This document shows, in pieces, positions 37,271-48,165 of a DNA stretch of 64,000 nt (the first letter of the stretch is position 1; each line of letters starts with the position of its first letter). This stretch comes from Eriocheir sinensis (lineage: Eukaryota > Arthropoda > Malacostraca > Decapoda > Varunidae), in contig NC_066520.1 in the NCBI RefSeq assembly GCF_024679095.1, positions 14,712,209-14,776,208 of the forward strand, in the 5' to 3' direction. The notes beneath the pieces were generated by a model. It was not told the DNA's origin and made no database searches. It saw only the letters and a program-made list of their open reading frames with translations. Both the position numbers and the translations under genes were made by a program.

Positions 37271-38766
37271 TAATGAAATGCAACACAACACAATGATATG
37301 CAACACAATACAAGGAAATGCAACACAATACAATGAAATGAAACACAATACAATGAAATGCAACACAACACAATGATATGCAATACAGTACAATGAAATG
37401 CAACACAATACAATGAAATGCAACACAAAACAATGAAATGCAACACAACACAATGATATGCAACACAATACAATGAAATGCAACACAACACAATGAAATG
37501 CAACACAACACAATGATATGCAACACAATACAATGAAATGCAACACAATACAATGAAATGCAACACAACACAATGAAATGCAACACAATACAATGAAATG
37601 CAACACAGTACAATGAAATGCAACACAATACAATGAAATGCAACACAACACAATGAAATGCAACACAGTACAATGAAATGCAACACAATACAACGAAATG
37701 CAACACAATACAATGAAATGCAACACAATACAATGAAATGCAACACAACACAATGAAATGCAACACAACACAATTAAATGCAACACAATACAATGAAATG
37801 CAACACAACACAATGAAATGCAACACAACACAATGATATGCAACACAATACAATGATATGCAACACAACACAATGAAATCCAACACAATACAATGAAATG
37901 CAACACAATACAATGAAATGCAACACAGTACAATGAAATGCAGCACAACACAATGAAATGCAACACAATACAATGAAACGCAACACAATACAATGATATG
38001 CAACACAACACAATGAAATCCAACACAATACAATGAAATGCAACGCAATACAAGGATATACAGCACAACACAATGATATGCAACACAGTACAATGAAATG
38101 CAACACAATACAATGAAATGCAACACAATACAATGAAACGCAACAGAATACAATGAAACGCAACACAATACAATGAAATGCAACACAATACAATGAAACG
38201 CAACAGAATACAATGAAACGCAACACAATACAATGAAATGCAACACAATACAATGAAATGCAACACAACACAATGAAATGCAACACAATACAATGAAATG
38301 CAACACAATACAATGAAATGCAGCACAACACAATGAAATGCAACACAATACAATGAAACGCAACACAATACAATGAAATGCAACACAACACAATGAAATG
38401 CAACACAATACAATGAAATGCAGCACAATACAATGAAATGCAACACAACACAATGAAATGCAACACAATACAATGAAATGCATCACAATACAATGAAACG
38501 CAACACAATACAATGAAATGCAATACAAATAAATGAAATGCAACACAACACAATGAAATGCAACACAATACAATGAAATGCAACACAATACAATGAAATG
38601 CAACACAATACAATGAAATGCAACACAATACAATGAAATGCAACACAATACCAGGAAATGCAACACAATACAATGAAATGTAATACAATACAATGAAACG
38701 CAACACAATACAATGAAATGCAATACAAAAAAATGAAATGCAACACAACACAATGAAACGCAACAC
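37271..38766. repeat. 20-bp satellite array, about 74 units
   Basis: Unit CAACACAATACAATGAAATG with substitutions (ACA/ATA/GTA at positions 8-10, GAT for GAA, ACG for ATG). From 37281 to about 38760 each unit is exactly 20 bases: I see no indel. Higher-order structure is visible: a 60-bp block at 38121-38180 recurs at 38161-38220, and blocks 37841-37980 and 37981-38120 resemble each other. The unit holds no stop codon in any minus frame, so all three minus frames are open (up to 514 codons, Cys/Ile/Val/Leu/Phe-rich). Not coding. Confidence 0.98.
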
Positions 38767-39040
38767 ATATTCAATTCTTTCCTTCTTTTTTATCCCTTCC
38801 CCTCTGTCCCTTCAATCCGTAACTTAGTCCTACTTCCCTGAATACTAATACAAAACAGCCTGAAATTAATAATACTAAAAGGTTAAGATAGGATAACTTT
38901 TGCGTCAATTTGTACTCGATATAAAATTATGTTAAAGGTATTCGTGGCGAGGAAGTTAATCAAAATGGGTAAAAAAGTCGTCACATCGATCCTTTCCCTT
39001 GATTAGTTGAGTCTCTAACAAAGCATTCGTCGGGGGCACT
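38767..39040. other. spacer, no feature seen
   Basis: AT-rich ordinary sequence. Confidence 0.55.
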
Positions 39041-39545
39041 CCTCACCCCTTATCTCACCCACATCCCTATCCACTCGTAGTTCTATATCCCTATCCCATT
39101 CTGTCCTCTTTACCCTTCAACCCAATCTATTCCACAGCTACCCATGACCCCTTACCCAGACGTACATCACTCTACCTTCCATCACACCCCATCTCACCCA
39201 TATCCCTATCCAGTTCCTTATCACTATCCCATTCTGTCTTTATCCTTCAACCTGACCTATTCCACGGCTACCCAACCCCTTACCCAGACTTACCTCACCC
39301 TGCCACCATTCACACCCTATCTCACCCCAACCTCTGCACCCTTCTACCCCAGCCTAACCTAACCCAGCCCCTTATCCACCCCTACCTATCCTACCTCCTG
39401 CTTCACCCTATTCATTTTCATTCCTATCACATCCTACCTTCTATTACACCCTATCACTTTACCCTCCACCTCTAACCCTGCACCCACAACCACCCTACCA
39501 CGCCCTACCACACCCCGCTCCACCTCACTCGCCCCGTCACCCTGC
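39041..39545. repeat. CACC/CCTA-rich tandem repeat, period about 130-140 bp
   Basis: ATCTCACCCAYATCCCTATCC occurs near 39051 and 39191 and a remnant near 39319. Units share CCCATTCTGTC and CTATTCCACRGCTACCCA. It then continues as CCCTACC/CACCC-rich DNA. Confidence 0.82.
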
Positions 39546-39735
39546 CCCGCCCCACCCCGCCAGGTGTTGGGGTGAGGGGCGGGGGGCAGTGGCGGTGACG
39601 GATGCCTCGCTGACGGACGCCACCTTCATCACAGGTAACCGAGCCCCGCTGACTTAATGGCTTAATTTGCCTCATATCCCTTACGCCCGACGGCTCAGTG
39701 TGGGTGTTGGGGGGAGGGAGGGGGCGTGTGAGTGC

Positions 39736-39737
<2 letters not shown>
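39546..39737. other. GC-rich non-repetitive island
   Basis: Includes CAGGTG near 39561 and CAGGTAACC near 39633 and a TTAATGGCTTAAT segment. No coding frame recognised. Confidence 0.3.

Positions 39738-39800
<63 letters not shown>
39738..39800. repeat. (AG)n microsatellite
   Basis: About 63 bp of uninterrupted AG. Confidence 0.97.
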
Positions 39801-39803
<3 letters not shown>

Positions 39804-40835
39804 TATCACTAAGTCAGTATGAAGACCAATCAACGTCTCCTAACAGCAATAACCACTAACTACTTCTCTGTTACAACTTCCCCTTCGAGCACCGACAAGA
39901 AGAAATTGCCATAACGTGTTGTATATACCACTCAACAACAACTATGAAGCTATAAACGACAAAAAAATAGATATATAACCTTGGCGGATGACTCTTATAA
40001 GCCAGTCTCAACATAATCAGCCTCATCTTGAAAACCAACCATCCGAGAAGCAAGGACTTGAGCCGCGCCATCCCTTCGTCGCAAAGAATAGATATGACAG
40101 ACCCTTAGATTATCGCCCATCACGTTACCTCCCCCTTTATTGCTTATTATTAGTGGTAGTAATATCCATCAACTAAATCCTGGTCCTTGTTTTCGGTCTT
40201 TGTTCGTCCCATGTCATCAGCCACTAAAACTATCTTGTCACTCTGCATTATAAAGTTATCCCATCGTTCACTCTCTTATAACGTCTTCCACTCACTTCAA
40301 TTCTTCATTGCGTCCATTCTTCACTCTACTAACTTCTTTGTTCACTCTTCTTCCCTCTTCTTCTCCTCTTCTTCCCTTCTTCCTCTCTATATTCACTTTT
40401 CTTTCCTATTCCAAGTCTTTCATTCGCTTTTCTTTCCCTTATAATATCCTCCATTCACTCTTCTTCCCTTTACTAAGTCCTCTATATTCACTCTACTAAC
40501 TCCTTCGTTCACTCTTCTCCCCTTTACTAAGTCCTCTATTCGTTTTTCTTTCCTATTCCAAGTCCTTCATTCGCTTTTCTTTCCCTATTAATGTCCTCCA
40601 TTCACTTTTCTTTCCTCTCGTTCTCTTCCTTGACTGTCCTCGGTTCCCTGACATTGCTAATACTCTGCCCCTCCAATCGCTTCATCCTCATTTCCTCTCC
40701 TCTCGACATCCCGCAGTACCACATTCTCCTTCCTCAAGTTCAATAACACGCCATCATCCACCTGCCATATCTTGGGGGACGAAAACAACTGGAGGTACTT
40801 TGAAATATTAGCTCCCACCTGGTACTCCATCACCT
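39801..40835. other. AT-rich then pyrimidine-rich spacer
   Basis: Bases 39801-40240 are ordinary. Bases 40260-40620 are pyrimidine-rich with recurrent CATTCRCTTTTCTTTCC units at irregular spacing, a degenerate repeat. No gene. Confidence 0.65.
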
Positions 40836-41050
40836 GTAATGACTGACTGACTGACTAACTGACTGACTGGAATATGCAATGCTCGCCCTCCCTTTCTTTT
40901 CTCTCTATCTATCTATGTCTATCTATCTACCTTTTCTTTTACTTGAAAAATAAAACCTGAAAATGCAATGCTCGACCTCCCTTTCTTTTCTCTCTATCTT
41001 TCTATCTCTGTCTATCTACCTCTTCTTTTACTTAAGAATAAAACCTGAAA
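40836..41050. repeat. (GACT)n and an 89-bp tandem duplication
   Basis: GACT units at 40842-40869. ATGCAATGCTCG starts at 40874 and 40963, and the two copies run through CCCTTTCTTTTCTCTCTATC to AATAAAACCTGAAAA. Confidence 0.92.
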
Positions 41051-41521
41051 AATTAATGTACAATATAATCTCGATCCACTAGCTCATCAATACAGTAATA
41101 CTCTAGCCCGAAAGGAAGATTTTCGAAAATAACTCTCCGACATCGACAATAGTAAACTCAGCTGAGTAAACATTTCCAACGAACGATGTATGCTCGAGAA
41201 GAAAACAAGCATGGCGACAGTATAGGCGCGTGATATTCACCATGCATTATAACAATACATGAAGATGAAACGCTTATATATTTTTTTTTCGTGAGCACAA
41301 TATTTAAGTCCGTTTACGTCCATATGTTAATGTATAGCAACGTGAAAATGGCTGTTCTAATATGAATAATGAAAAAAATGTGAGACTATCGGAGGAGTTA
41401 CGGGGATGAACACCAAGGCCACAAGCAGCTATAGCTTATCGGAGGAGCTTCCACACGGCACATTCTCCCCAGCCCGTGAGTCCCCCCTGGCCCCACGTGA
41501 ACCCTGGGGCGGCAGTAGCCA

Positions 41522-41856
41522 GGGCCCATAGTCTCAAACCTTTCAGGGCCTACACACCCACACTGGATAAGGCTTTCGTAGAGGTTGTGTTAGTATTTTC
41601 ATGAGTAGTTTTATGAGGAGGAGGAGGAGGAAGAAGAAGAGGAGGAGCAGTGGTCTCATAACGCCGGACAATCAGCCAAGCGCCATAAGTCTTCGCCCTA
41701 AATATGTCATATCTCCGCCCTAAATGGGACTTTCTCACATATTACCCGGGTTTCTGCACCATGAATACGAAAAACACTCATGAGAACTCGACTAATCTCC
41801 TTTGTGACCTTTGGAAATAATTGTTGTGAGAGGCGAGTGTCTAAGTAAACGGGCTC
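41522..41856. mobile_element. MITE-like element, copy 2, with nested insertion
   Basis: Same orientation as copy 1: GGGCCCATAGTCTCAAAC at the left corresponds to the left terminus, GGCTTTCGTAG, TAGTTTTATGA, CCATGAA, AAAACACTCATGA and TGACCTTTGGAAATA are shared, and it ends GTGTCTAAGTAAACGGGC. After TAGTTTTATGA it carries about 134 bp foreign to copies 1 and 3 (41617-41750). Without that, the element is about 200 bp. Confidence 0.72.
41617..41750. mobile_element. element B, copy 1 (104 bp plus (GGA)n), nested
   Basis: About 30 bp of GGA/GAA triplets, then 104 bp starting GCAGTGGTCTCATAACG and ending CATATTACCCGGG (41647-41750). The same composite occurs at 44116-44264. Repeated CGCCCTAAAT motifs lie inside. 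No coding capacity and no tRNA-like promoter seen. Confidence 0.75.
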
Positions 41857-42156
41857 AGGCTTAGGGCTACGGCAGGCATGTGCGGCAGCCACTCGAGGGT
41901 CCTCTTGAGCGGCTCCTGACCAGGCACGTGGGACCGGCGCGCCTCGGCAGGACGCCCTTGCCCCGAACCCCTTGTCTGAGTTATGGCTTCGTTTCGCAGA
42001 TAATTTTGTCACCTGCAACAACCGTCCTGATTTACGGCGCCCCTGCCTTGGGTGTCTATCAAGCCCACCTTCAGCGACTTCTGTCAAGAGGAACACACCA
42101 GAGGGAGGGGAGAGAGGGCTGGATTGTTTTTTAGAACTTTCTTTTACTTTTCTGTT

Positions 42157-42232
42157 TGAGGAGCTGTAGTTTTGTGGGGGGTTTTGGCGTAGTTTTTATG
42201 TTTCCCTTGACTGTTTCCCGGGTGTAAAAAAA
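42157..42232 (+). mobile_element. A-tailed interspersed repeat, family C, diverged copy 3
   Basis: GAGGAGCTGTAG, T/G-rich middle, TTTCCCTTGACTGTTTCCC, GGTGT then A8. The most diverged member. Confidence 0.4.
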
Positions 42233-42249
42233 ATAAACTAATCTAGAAA

Positions 42250-42800
42250 AAAAATATATCGGTCACTTTAGAAAATATCCACCAGACCGCCAGTGCTCAC
42301 AAGAACCGACTAGTGCAATGAAATCTACAATGAAAAAAAAAAAAAAACAGTGCCCACGATAACCTACAAGCGGAAAGGGACCTGCACCAAAGAAAAAAGA
42401 CAAGACCGTCAGTGCCCACAATAACCTACCACCGCAGAGGAATCAACGAAGAAAAACAAAAAGAAAAGACCACCGGTGCCCAGAGTAACCTACTAACGCA
42501 ATGGGATCTGAAAATAATAAAAAGCAAAACAAAGACCGCCAGTTCCCGCAATAACCTAGTACTCGAAAGGAATCAGAACACAAAAACAAAGAAAAGATCG
42601 CCAGTTTCCGCAATAACCTAGTCCCGAAAGGAATCAGAACACAAAAACAAAGAAAAGACAGACAGCCAGTTCCCGCAATAACCTAGTACCCGAAAGGAAC
42701 CACCACAGAAAAACATAAACAAAATAAGAAAAAGACCGCCAGTTCCCGCAATAACCTCGTCCCCGAAAGGAATCAGCAAACAAAAACAAAGAAAACACAG
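42250..42800. repeat. minisatellite, period 57-73 bp, about 8 copies
   Basis: CCGCCAGTTCCCGCAATAACC and variants recur near 42289, 42350, 42406, 42470, 42536, 42599, 42664 and 42737. A-rich linkers (AAAACAAAGAAAAGA) between them vary in length. Copies become more alike to the right. Confidence 0.9.
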
Positions 42801-44115
42801 ACCGGCATGTACTGAGTAGCGGCGTCCGTGTCTGCTGGCGTGGCGTGGCGGTCAGAAGCTGAGGGTCGGCGGCTACTTCTTGATATACGACGAGGCAGCG
42901 CCAGAAGCATCAGCGCTAAATCTTCCATCAGTTTTTGTTTGATGGTTCATAAATAAGCCCGCGGCGTGAGGGAGCCCCAAAGTGTTATGTGGAGGCCGGG
43001 AACAGGCAGCCAGGCGTTGAGGGATCTCATCTGTCTACATTTCAAGGCTTTATCATTTTTTGTTGTTGTTTTTCCTTTCACAAACTACTGCTTTCTTCTC
43101 GGCATTCTTGTTATCCTTTTTTTCATGCCACTCGCTACTCAACGATGCAATATATCAGAACAGTCAATAGGAAAATACCCTTATTCAGGCTCTTTATACG
43201 GATTCCACCGAGTAACGATTCGGCGAGTATCAATAAAATGTTAATAGAGATGTTTGATGGCTCACCGGCAGCCTTAAAGTTCTCCCGGCTTTGAAGTATT
43301 TATTTTCTTTTTCTCTTTTTACATTAAAGGAGGAATATCAGACATAATAATATACAGGAAAAAAGCCCGCTATCTCGCTGCTCCCCAAAAGCGAAAAGTA
43401 GAAATGGTGATAATCGCAATTTAGAAAGATTAATACCTCTACAAATGATCTTAGACTTCCAAAAAAATGGCTGCGATACCTAAAAGGAAGCCATCAAGAG
43501 TTACCAGAGGATTCAATAACACTTAGTCGGTAAAAGACATTTCCCAGAAGTGGACGATTACCTTGAGGTGATGCATTACTGACTAGCCCTGGCCAAGTTC
43601 TGTAATATGAACACTGTCCAACCACTGCAAGAAAGCCTATATATAACATTTTCCCAAGCTTAAATTGCGACAGTATTTTACAGCAGAATTATAAAAAAAA
43701 ATTCTATACCACTTTATCAGAGAGCTTGACTTGGATACAAAATATATTCTTATCATTCTATCTACCCATCTACCTATCTATGTCTATCTATTTATCTATC
43801 TATTCATCTATATATCTATCTATGAATGTCTCACAAATAGGAGGCCAGTACTTTTCTCTAGTCAAACCGCTGTTGTAGAAAATAAAATGACGCCAAAAGA
43901 TACTAAGGAAAAAATGTAAAAATATAAATAGTCAAAACACAACAGACAATAAAGGAAAATAGGATGGAACATGAGTAAATAATAAACAATAAAGGAAGAA
44001 GAAGGAGCAGAAGTATAAGTTATGAGACGGAGAGGAAGAAAAAAATGGTGACAAGGTAACTGAAACCCGAGCGGAGGACAGGAAGACGACGAGGTGGGAG
44101 TGTCCAAATAAGGCA
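42801..44115. other. non-repetitive spacer with imperfect (CTAT)n
   Basis: Balanced to AT-rich DNA. Imperfect CTAT tetranucleotides at about 43755-43830. Overlapping plus frames at 42966-43294 are not recognisable. No gene is called. Confidence 0.6.
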
Positions 44116-44264
44116 GGAGGAGGAGGAGGAGGAGGAGGAGGAGGAGGAGGAGGAGGAGGAGCAGTGGTCTCATAACACCGGACAATCAGCAAAGCGCCAT
44201 AAGTCTTCGCCCTAAATATGTCATATATCCGCCCTAAATGGGACTTTCTCACATATTACCCGGG
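44116..44264. mobile_element. element B, copy 2 with (GGA)n
   Basis: A 45-bp (GGA)n array followed by 104 bp (44161-44264) nearly identical to 41647-41750. The flanks differ from those of copy 1, so this is an independent insertion with the triplet array at the same end. Confidence 0.78.
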
Positions 44265-44420
44265 CTTATATACGGCCGAGTAACTCACCTGACGGGCGCG
44301 GGAAATCGTATCCAGGTGAGCTCGGCCTCTCATTAGCCACACCCCGTAATGCCCACCTGTCCCCTGATGGATCACGCGCCCCACCTCGCCGCTCCTTCTT
44401 ATTCCCCATTTTATCGCCTT
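44265..44420. other. non-repetitive island with E-boxes
   Basis: CACCTG near 44287, CAGGTG near 44313 and CACCTG near 44355, plus CATTAGCC, within balanced GC-rich DNA. No coding frame recognised. Possible cis-regulatory DNA. Confidence 0.3.
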
Positions 44421-44689
44421 ATTCCTCTTATTTATCGCGTAATTTTCCCACCTCTTCTTCATGACACCAGACCCTCCCCTCCCTTCCCCTCTATACCTGT
44501 CTTTCTCCGTTCCTTCCTAATTCTTTTCCTTCCGTTTTCTATCTGTTTCTCACTTCCTTTTTTCCTTCCCTTGCTCATCTTCCCTTTCTTTCTTTCCTCC
44601 TCCATCCTTCAACTCCCTCTTTTTGTCCTTTATATTACTTCTGGTCCTTAGATCTTTTTTTTCCTTACCTTTCCCTTCCTGCCTTACCT

Positions 44690-45150
44690 CCTTCTTCCTC
44701 TCTCACTTCCTTCCTGTTTATACCTTCCTTCCTTCCCTCCTCCTCCTATCCTATCCTATCCTATCCCTTTCACTACTCTCTCTTCCTTCCTTCCATCCTG
44801 TTGACACCTTCCTTCCCTCCCTCCTTCTCTCCTAGTCCCATCCTATCCTATCCCTTTCACTACCCTCCCTTCCTTCCTTCCATCCTATTTATACCTTCCT
44901 TCCTACCCTCCTCCTCCTATCATATCCAATCATATCCCTTTCACTACCCTCCCTTCCTTCCTTCCATCCTGTTGACACCTTCCTTTCCTCCCTCCTTCTC
45001 TTCTAGTCCCATCCTATCCTATCCCTTTCACTACCCTCCCTTCCTTCCTTCCTGTTTACACTTTCCTTCCCTCCCTCCTTCTCCTATTCCCATCCTATCC
45101 TATCCCTTTCACTACCCTCCCTTCCTTCCTTCTTGTTTACACCTTCCTTC
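44690..45150. repeat. pyrimidine-rich minisatellite, period about 79-88 bp, 6 copies
   Basis: CCTGTTGACACC / CCTGTTTATACC variants recur near 44711, 44797, 44882, 44965, 45050 and 45129. Each is followed by TTCCTTCC and CCTATCCTATCCCTTTCAC. Plus frames across it are artefacts. Confidence 0.9.
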
Positions 45151-45224
45151 TCCCCCTCCCTCATCCTCCTATCACTCCTGCCCCTCTCTCAACCACCCCC
45201 TCCCCTTCCTTCTCCTCCTCCCCC

Positions 45225-45480
45225 AGGCGCAGTAACCGAGGCCAAAGGAGCGACACACGGGAAATATAAGGTGGTGTATATTTCAATCTTATTCCCCGGC
45301 GGCCACGCAGAGGATAAACACCTGGACGCCGTATGTCACCGTCCGCACCTTGTCCATCAATATTCATCTTTACTGTTATTCCGCGGCCAATGGGGAATCG
45401 ATGTCGCCCCACGCCTTCGTTTCGCGGCTGTATCTCATGCCGTAGATCCGTCTTGAGATGGAGGATTTAGCGTTTTCGTT
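45225..45480. other. non-repetitive island
   Basis: Balanced sequence containing GCGGCCAATGGGG (a CCAAT box, about 45382-45394) and ATCAATATTCATC. A plus frame covers it but starts in the CT-rich repeat. Candidate conserved noncoding DNA; unproven. Confidence 0.35.
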
Positions 45481-45484
45481 TTCT

Positions 45485-45512
45485 CGCTTTTTTTTTTTTT
45501 TTTTTTTTTTTG
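45485..45512. repeat. poly(T) run
   Basis: About 23 T then G6. It could be a reversed poly(A) tail, but I see no retrosequence attached. Confidence 0.85.
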
Positions 45513-45534
45513 GGGGATGGGGTTATTTTTGAGA

Positions 45535-45770
45535 GTAGTTGATGATTTCCGCTTTTTCTTAGATGTTTGAATTTCTGTCTCTTGAACGTTATTTTTTTTA
45601 TTACTTGTATTTAAAACTTTTTGAATGAGCGTATGTGTTCCTGAATTTTAATCGGAATTGATGATTTCCGTTTATTTATATATCAGAATTAGTATCTCGA
45701 ACGATTTTTTTTTTAGTAGCTTGTATTTAGAACTTTATAAATGAGTGTATGATCCCTTGAACTTATCTAT
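45535..45770. repeat. 119-bp tandem duplication, diverged
   Basis: TTGATGATTTCCG starts at 45539 and 45658. Both copies share CTTGTATTTARAACTTT and GAATGAGYGTATG-type sequence. Confidence 0.82.
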
Positions 45771-46007
45771 ACACTTCCCTAGAGTTTGCTTAGAAATCGA
45801 TTTAATATTAGACATTTTTCCCAATCTTTAAAAAAATCTCATATCGTGTTTTTTTACGGTTCATATTAATCATTTTCTTTCCCTCGGCGTTTGGTAGCAA
45901 ATTCAAGGTAACGCGGATCCGAAAATGTAAATCAGGTAAATACATGTTATAAAATACGTATGGTCTAAAAAAAATAATAAATAGAAAAGATATCATTTAC
46001 TCTACCT

Positions 46008-46109
46008 TAATGCTCTTCTGTCCTGGGTCACACTCGTCCTTTGAACCTGGAAAGAAAGTAATGCTCTTCTGTCCTGGGTCACACTCGTCCTTTGAACCTG
46101 GAAAGAAAG
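46008..46109. repeat. 51-bp perfect tandem duplication
   Basis: TAATGCTCTTCTGTCCTGGG starts at 46008 and 46059; the two units are identical to the base as far as I can read, so the event is recent. Confidence 0.96.
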
Positions 46110-46911
46110 TAATAATACAGTGAGCGTTATTTCAGATATATTTTTCCTTTGACGTTCATTTTCATTTTCTTGAGCAAGAACAAGAAATCCAAACACGAGG
46201 TACATACATACAGTGAATAGAAAATGAAAGGAAAGTGGATAAGTGTTGGGGGTGGGGGAGAAATAAAGGGAAACATAATAAATCATCAATCAGTCAAAAG
46301 AAAAATAAATAAACAAAAAAGGAAATTAAATATAAAGAAATAAACAAATAAGTGTCGTTGAAATGAATTATTGCAATACAATATTTGAAGTAACTAACAA
46401 AAGAGATACACATGAAATAAAAAAAATAGCTAACAGGCAAAGAGACGGACACAAAAGACAGATAAGAAAGCAAACAGATGTAGACAGACACTTAAGTAAT
46501 TAGCTGATCGGTAATATTATTGTTTATGACTACAGACAGGAAGAAAACAATAAAGGAAAAGGAAGATTAAGGGATAAAAACCGAATCGAATCTTATCCAT
46601 CCAAAGTTTTGTTCATCCTTTTCCTCTTCCTCCTCCTCCTATTCCTCCTCCTCTCCTTCCTCCTCCTCCTCCACAACCACAAACCGTCCTCACAGCAACA
46701 CCATTTGAAACCACATCTTAAGAGGCACAAAAGGATCCCGTACCTTTCTTCCTTTCTTCCTTCCTACCTCCATTACCACCACTACCTCCTCCTCCTCCTC
46801 CTCCTTCAATCCTTCATCACGGGAACGAATTATTTATTGTCCCTGGACGATGGTAATTTGACACAGCGAATGTTTCTAGTCAACGCGTAGTACCGATTGC
46901 GCTGTCTACTC
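46110..46911. other. AT-rich spacer with (CTC)n
   Basis: A-rich to about 46600, CTC-rich at 46620-46670 and 46785-46803. No gene. Confidence 0.65.
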
Positions 46912-46914
46912 ACC

Positions 46915-46957
<43 letters not shown>

Positions 46958-47071
46958 CCCCCCTCCCCCCCCCGTGACAGTTGTCCTCGCCCTCGCCTCT
47001 CCATGAGTTATTCTTCCGGCCGGTCAGCTCGACGCCCCCACACCTGCCCGCGTCACAGGTGAGGGGGTGGG

Positions 47072-47160
<89 letters not shown>
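46912..47160. repeat. inverted (C)n(CT)n ... (G)n(AG)n pair
   Basis: C-run and (CT)n at 46912-46954, about 108 bases of GC-rich ordinary DNA, then G-rich DNA and (AG)n at 47062-47157. The arms are reverse complements of each other, so a stem of 40 bp or more is possible. Confidence 0.9.
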
Positions 47161-47164
<4 letters not shown>

Positions 47165-47320
47165 GAAAGAAAGAAAGAAAGATTGAACGAAAGAAAGAAA
47201 GAAAGAAAGATTGAAAGAAAGAAAGAAAGAAAATGAAAGAAAACAACGAAAGGAGAGAAAGAAATAGATGAAAAGAAAACAAATGAAAGAGAGAAAGAAA
47301 GAGAGAAAGAAAGACAGTGC
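47161..47320. repeat. (GAAA)n imperfect array
   Basis: GAAA/GAAAGATT units continuing from the (AG)n array. Confidence 0.9.
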
Positions 47321-47489
47321 TATGTGTGCAGCGATGAGATAAGACAAGAACGACTAACAATATATAATAACCATCTATAACGCACCGGAAAATAATAAAA
47401 CATGATGAACACAAAAAAAGAAAACCCAATTGAGATATAAAATAGATAACAACGTGATGACTGGAGGGAAGAAAAAACTGACGACATAA

Positions 47490-48165
47490 AACACGGAACA
47501 TGTAATAGTATAGATGACAGGAGATCACCGTGAAACTATAAACGACATGATGCTATAAACGCTATGAAAGTCTAAACATGTAACAGTATAGACAATAGGA
47601 GATCACCGTGAAACTACAAACGACATGATACTATAAACGCTATGAAAATCTAAACACGTAATAGTATAAACAACAGAAGATCACTGAGAAACTATAAACG
47701 ACATGATACTATAAGCGCTATGAAAGTCTCAACATGTAATAGTATAGACAACAGAAGAAGATCACTGAGAAACTATAAACGCCATGAAACTTAAACGCCA
47801 TGAAACTATAAACGCTATGAAAGTCTAAACATGTAATAGTATAAACAACAGAAGGAGATCACTGAGAAACAATAAACGACATGATACTATAAACGCTATG
47901 AAAGTCTAAACATGTAATAGTATAAACAACAGAAGGAGATCACTGAGAAACAATAAACGACATGATACTATAAACGCTATGAAAGTCTAAACATGTAATA
48001 GTATAGACAACAGAAGGAGAGTACCGTGAAACTATAAACGCCATGAAACTATAAACGCTATGAAAGTCTAAACACGTAATAGTATAAACAACAGAAGGAG
48101 ATCACTGAGAAACTCTAAACGACATGAAACTATAAACACCATGAGAGTATAAACACCATCAACGT
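47490..48165. repeat. minisatellite, period 78-81 bp, about 8 copies
   Basis: CATGTAATAGTATAGACAA (or CACGTAATAG) starts at 47499, 47577, 47655, 47733, 47830, 47911, 47992 and 48073. Periods are 78, 78, 78, 97, 81, 81 and 81. Units share GATCACTGAGAAACTATAAACGACATGATACTATAAACGC in pieces. The 78- and 81-bp types differ by a GGA/AAG triplet. Confidence 0.95.

Noticed and set aside
33480..38766. Regular repeats considered as CRISPR arrays
   Set aside because: Units are contiguous with no unique spacers, sizes do not fit and the genome is eukaryotic.
37223..38774. Minus-strand open frames of up to 514 codons
   Set aside because: All three minus frames are open because the 20-bp unit lacks stop codons; the peptide is a pure translation of the satellite.
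44349..45456. Overlapping plus frames rich in Pro/Ser/Phe
   Set aside because: They are translations of the pyrimidine-rich minisatellite at 44690-45150.
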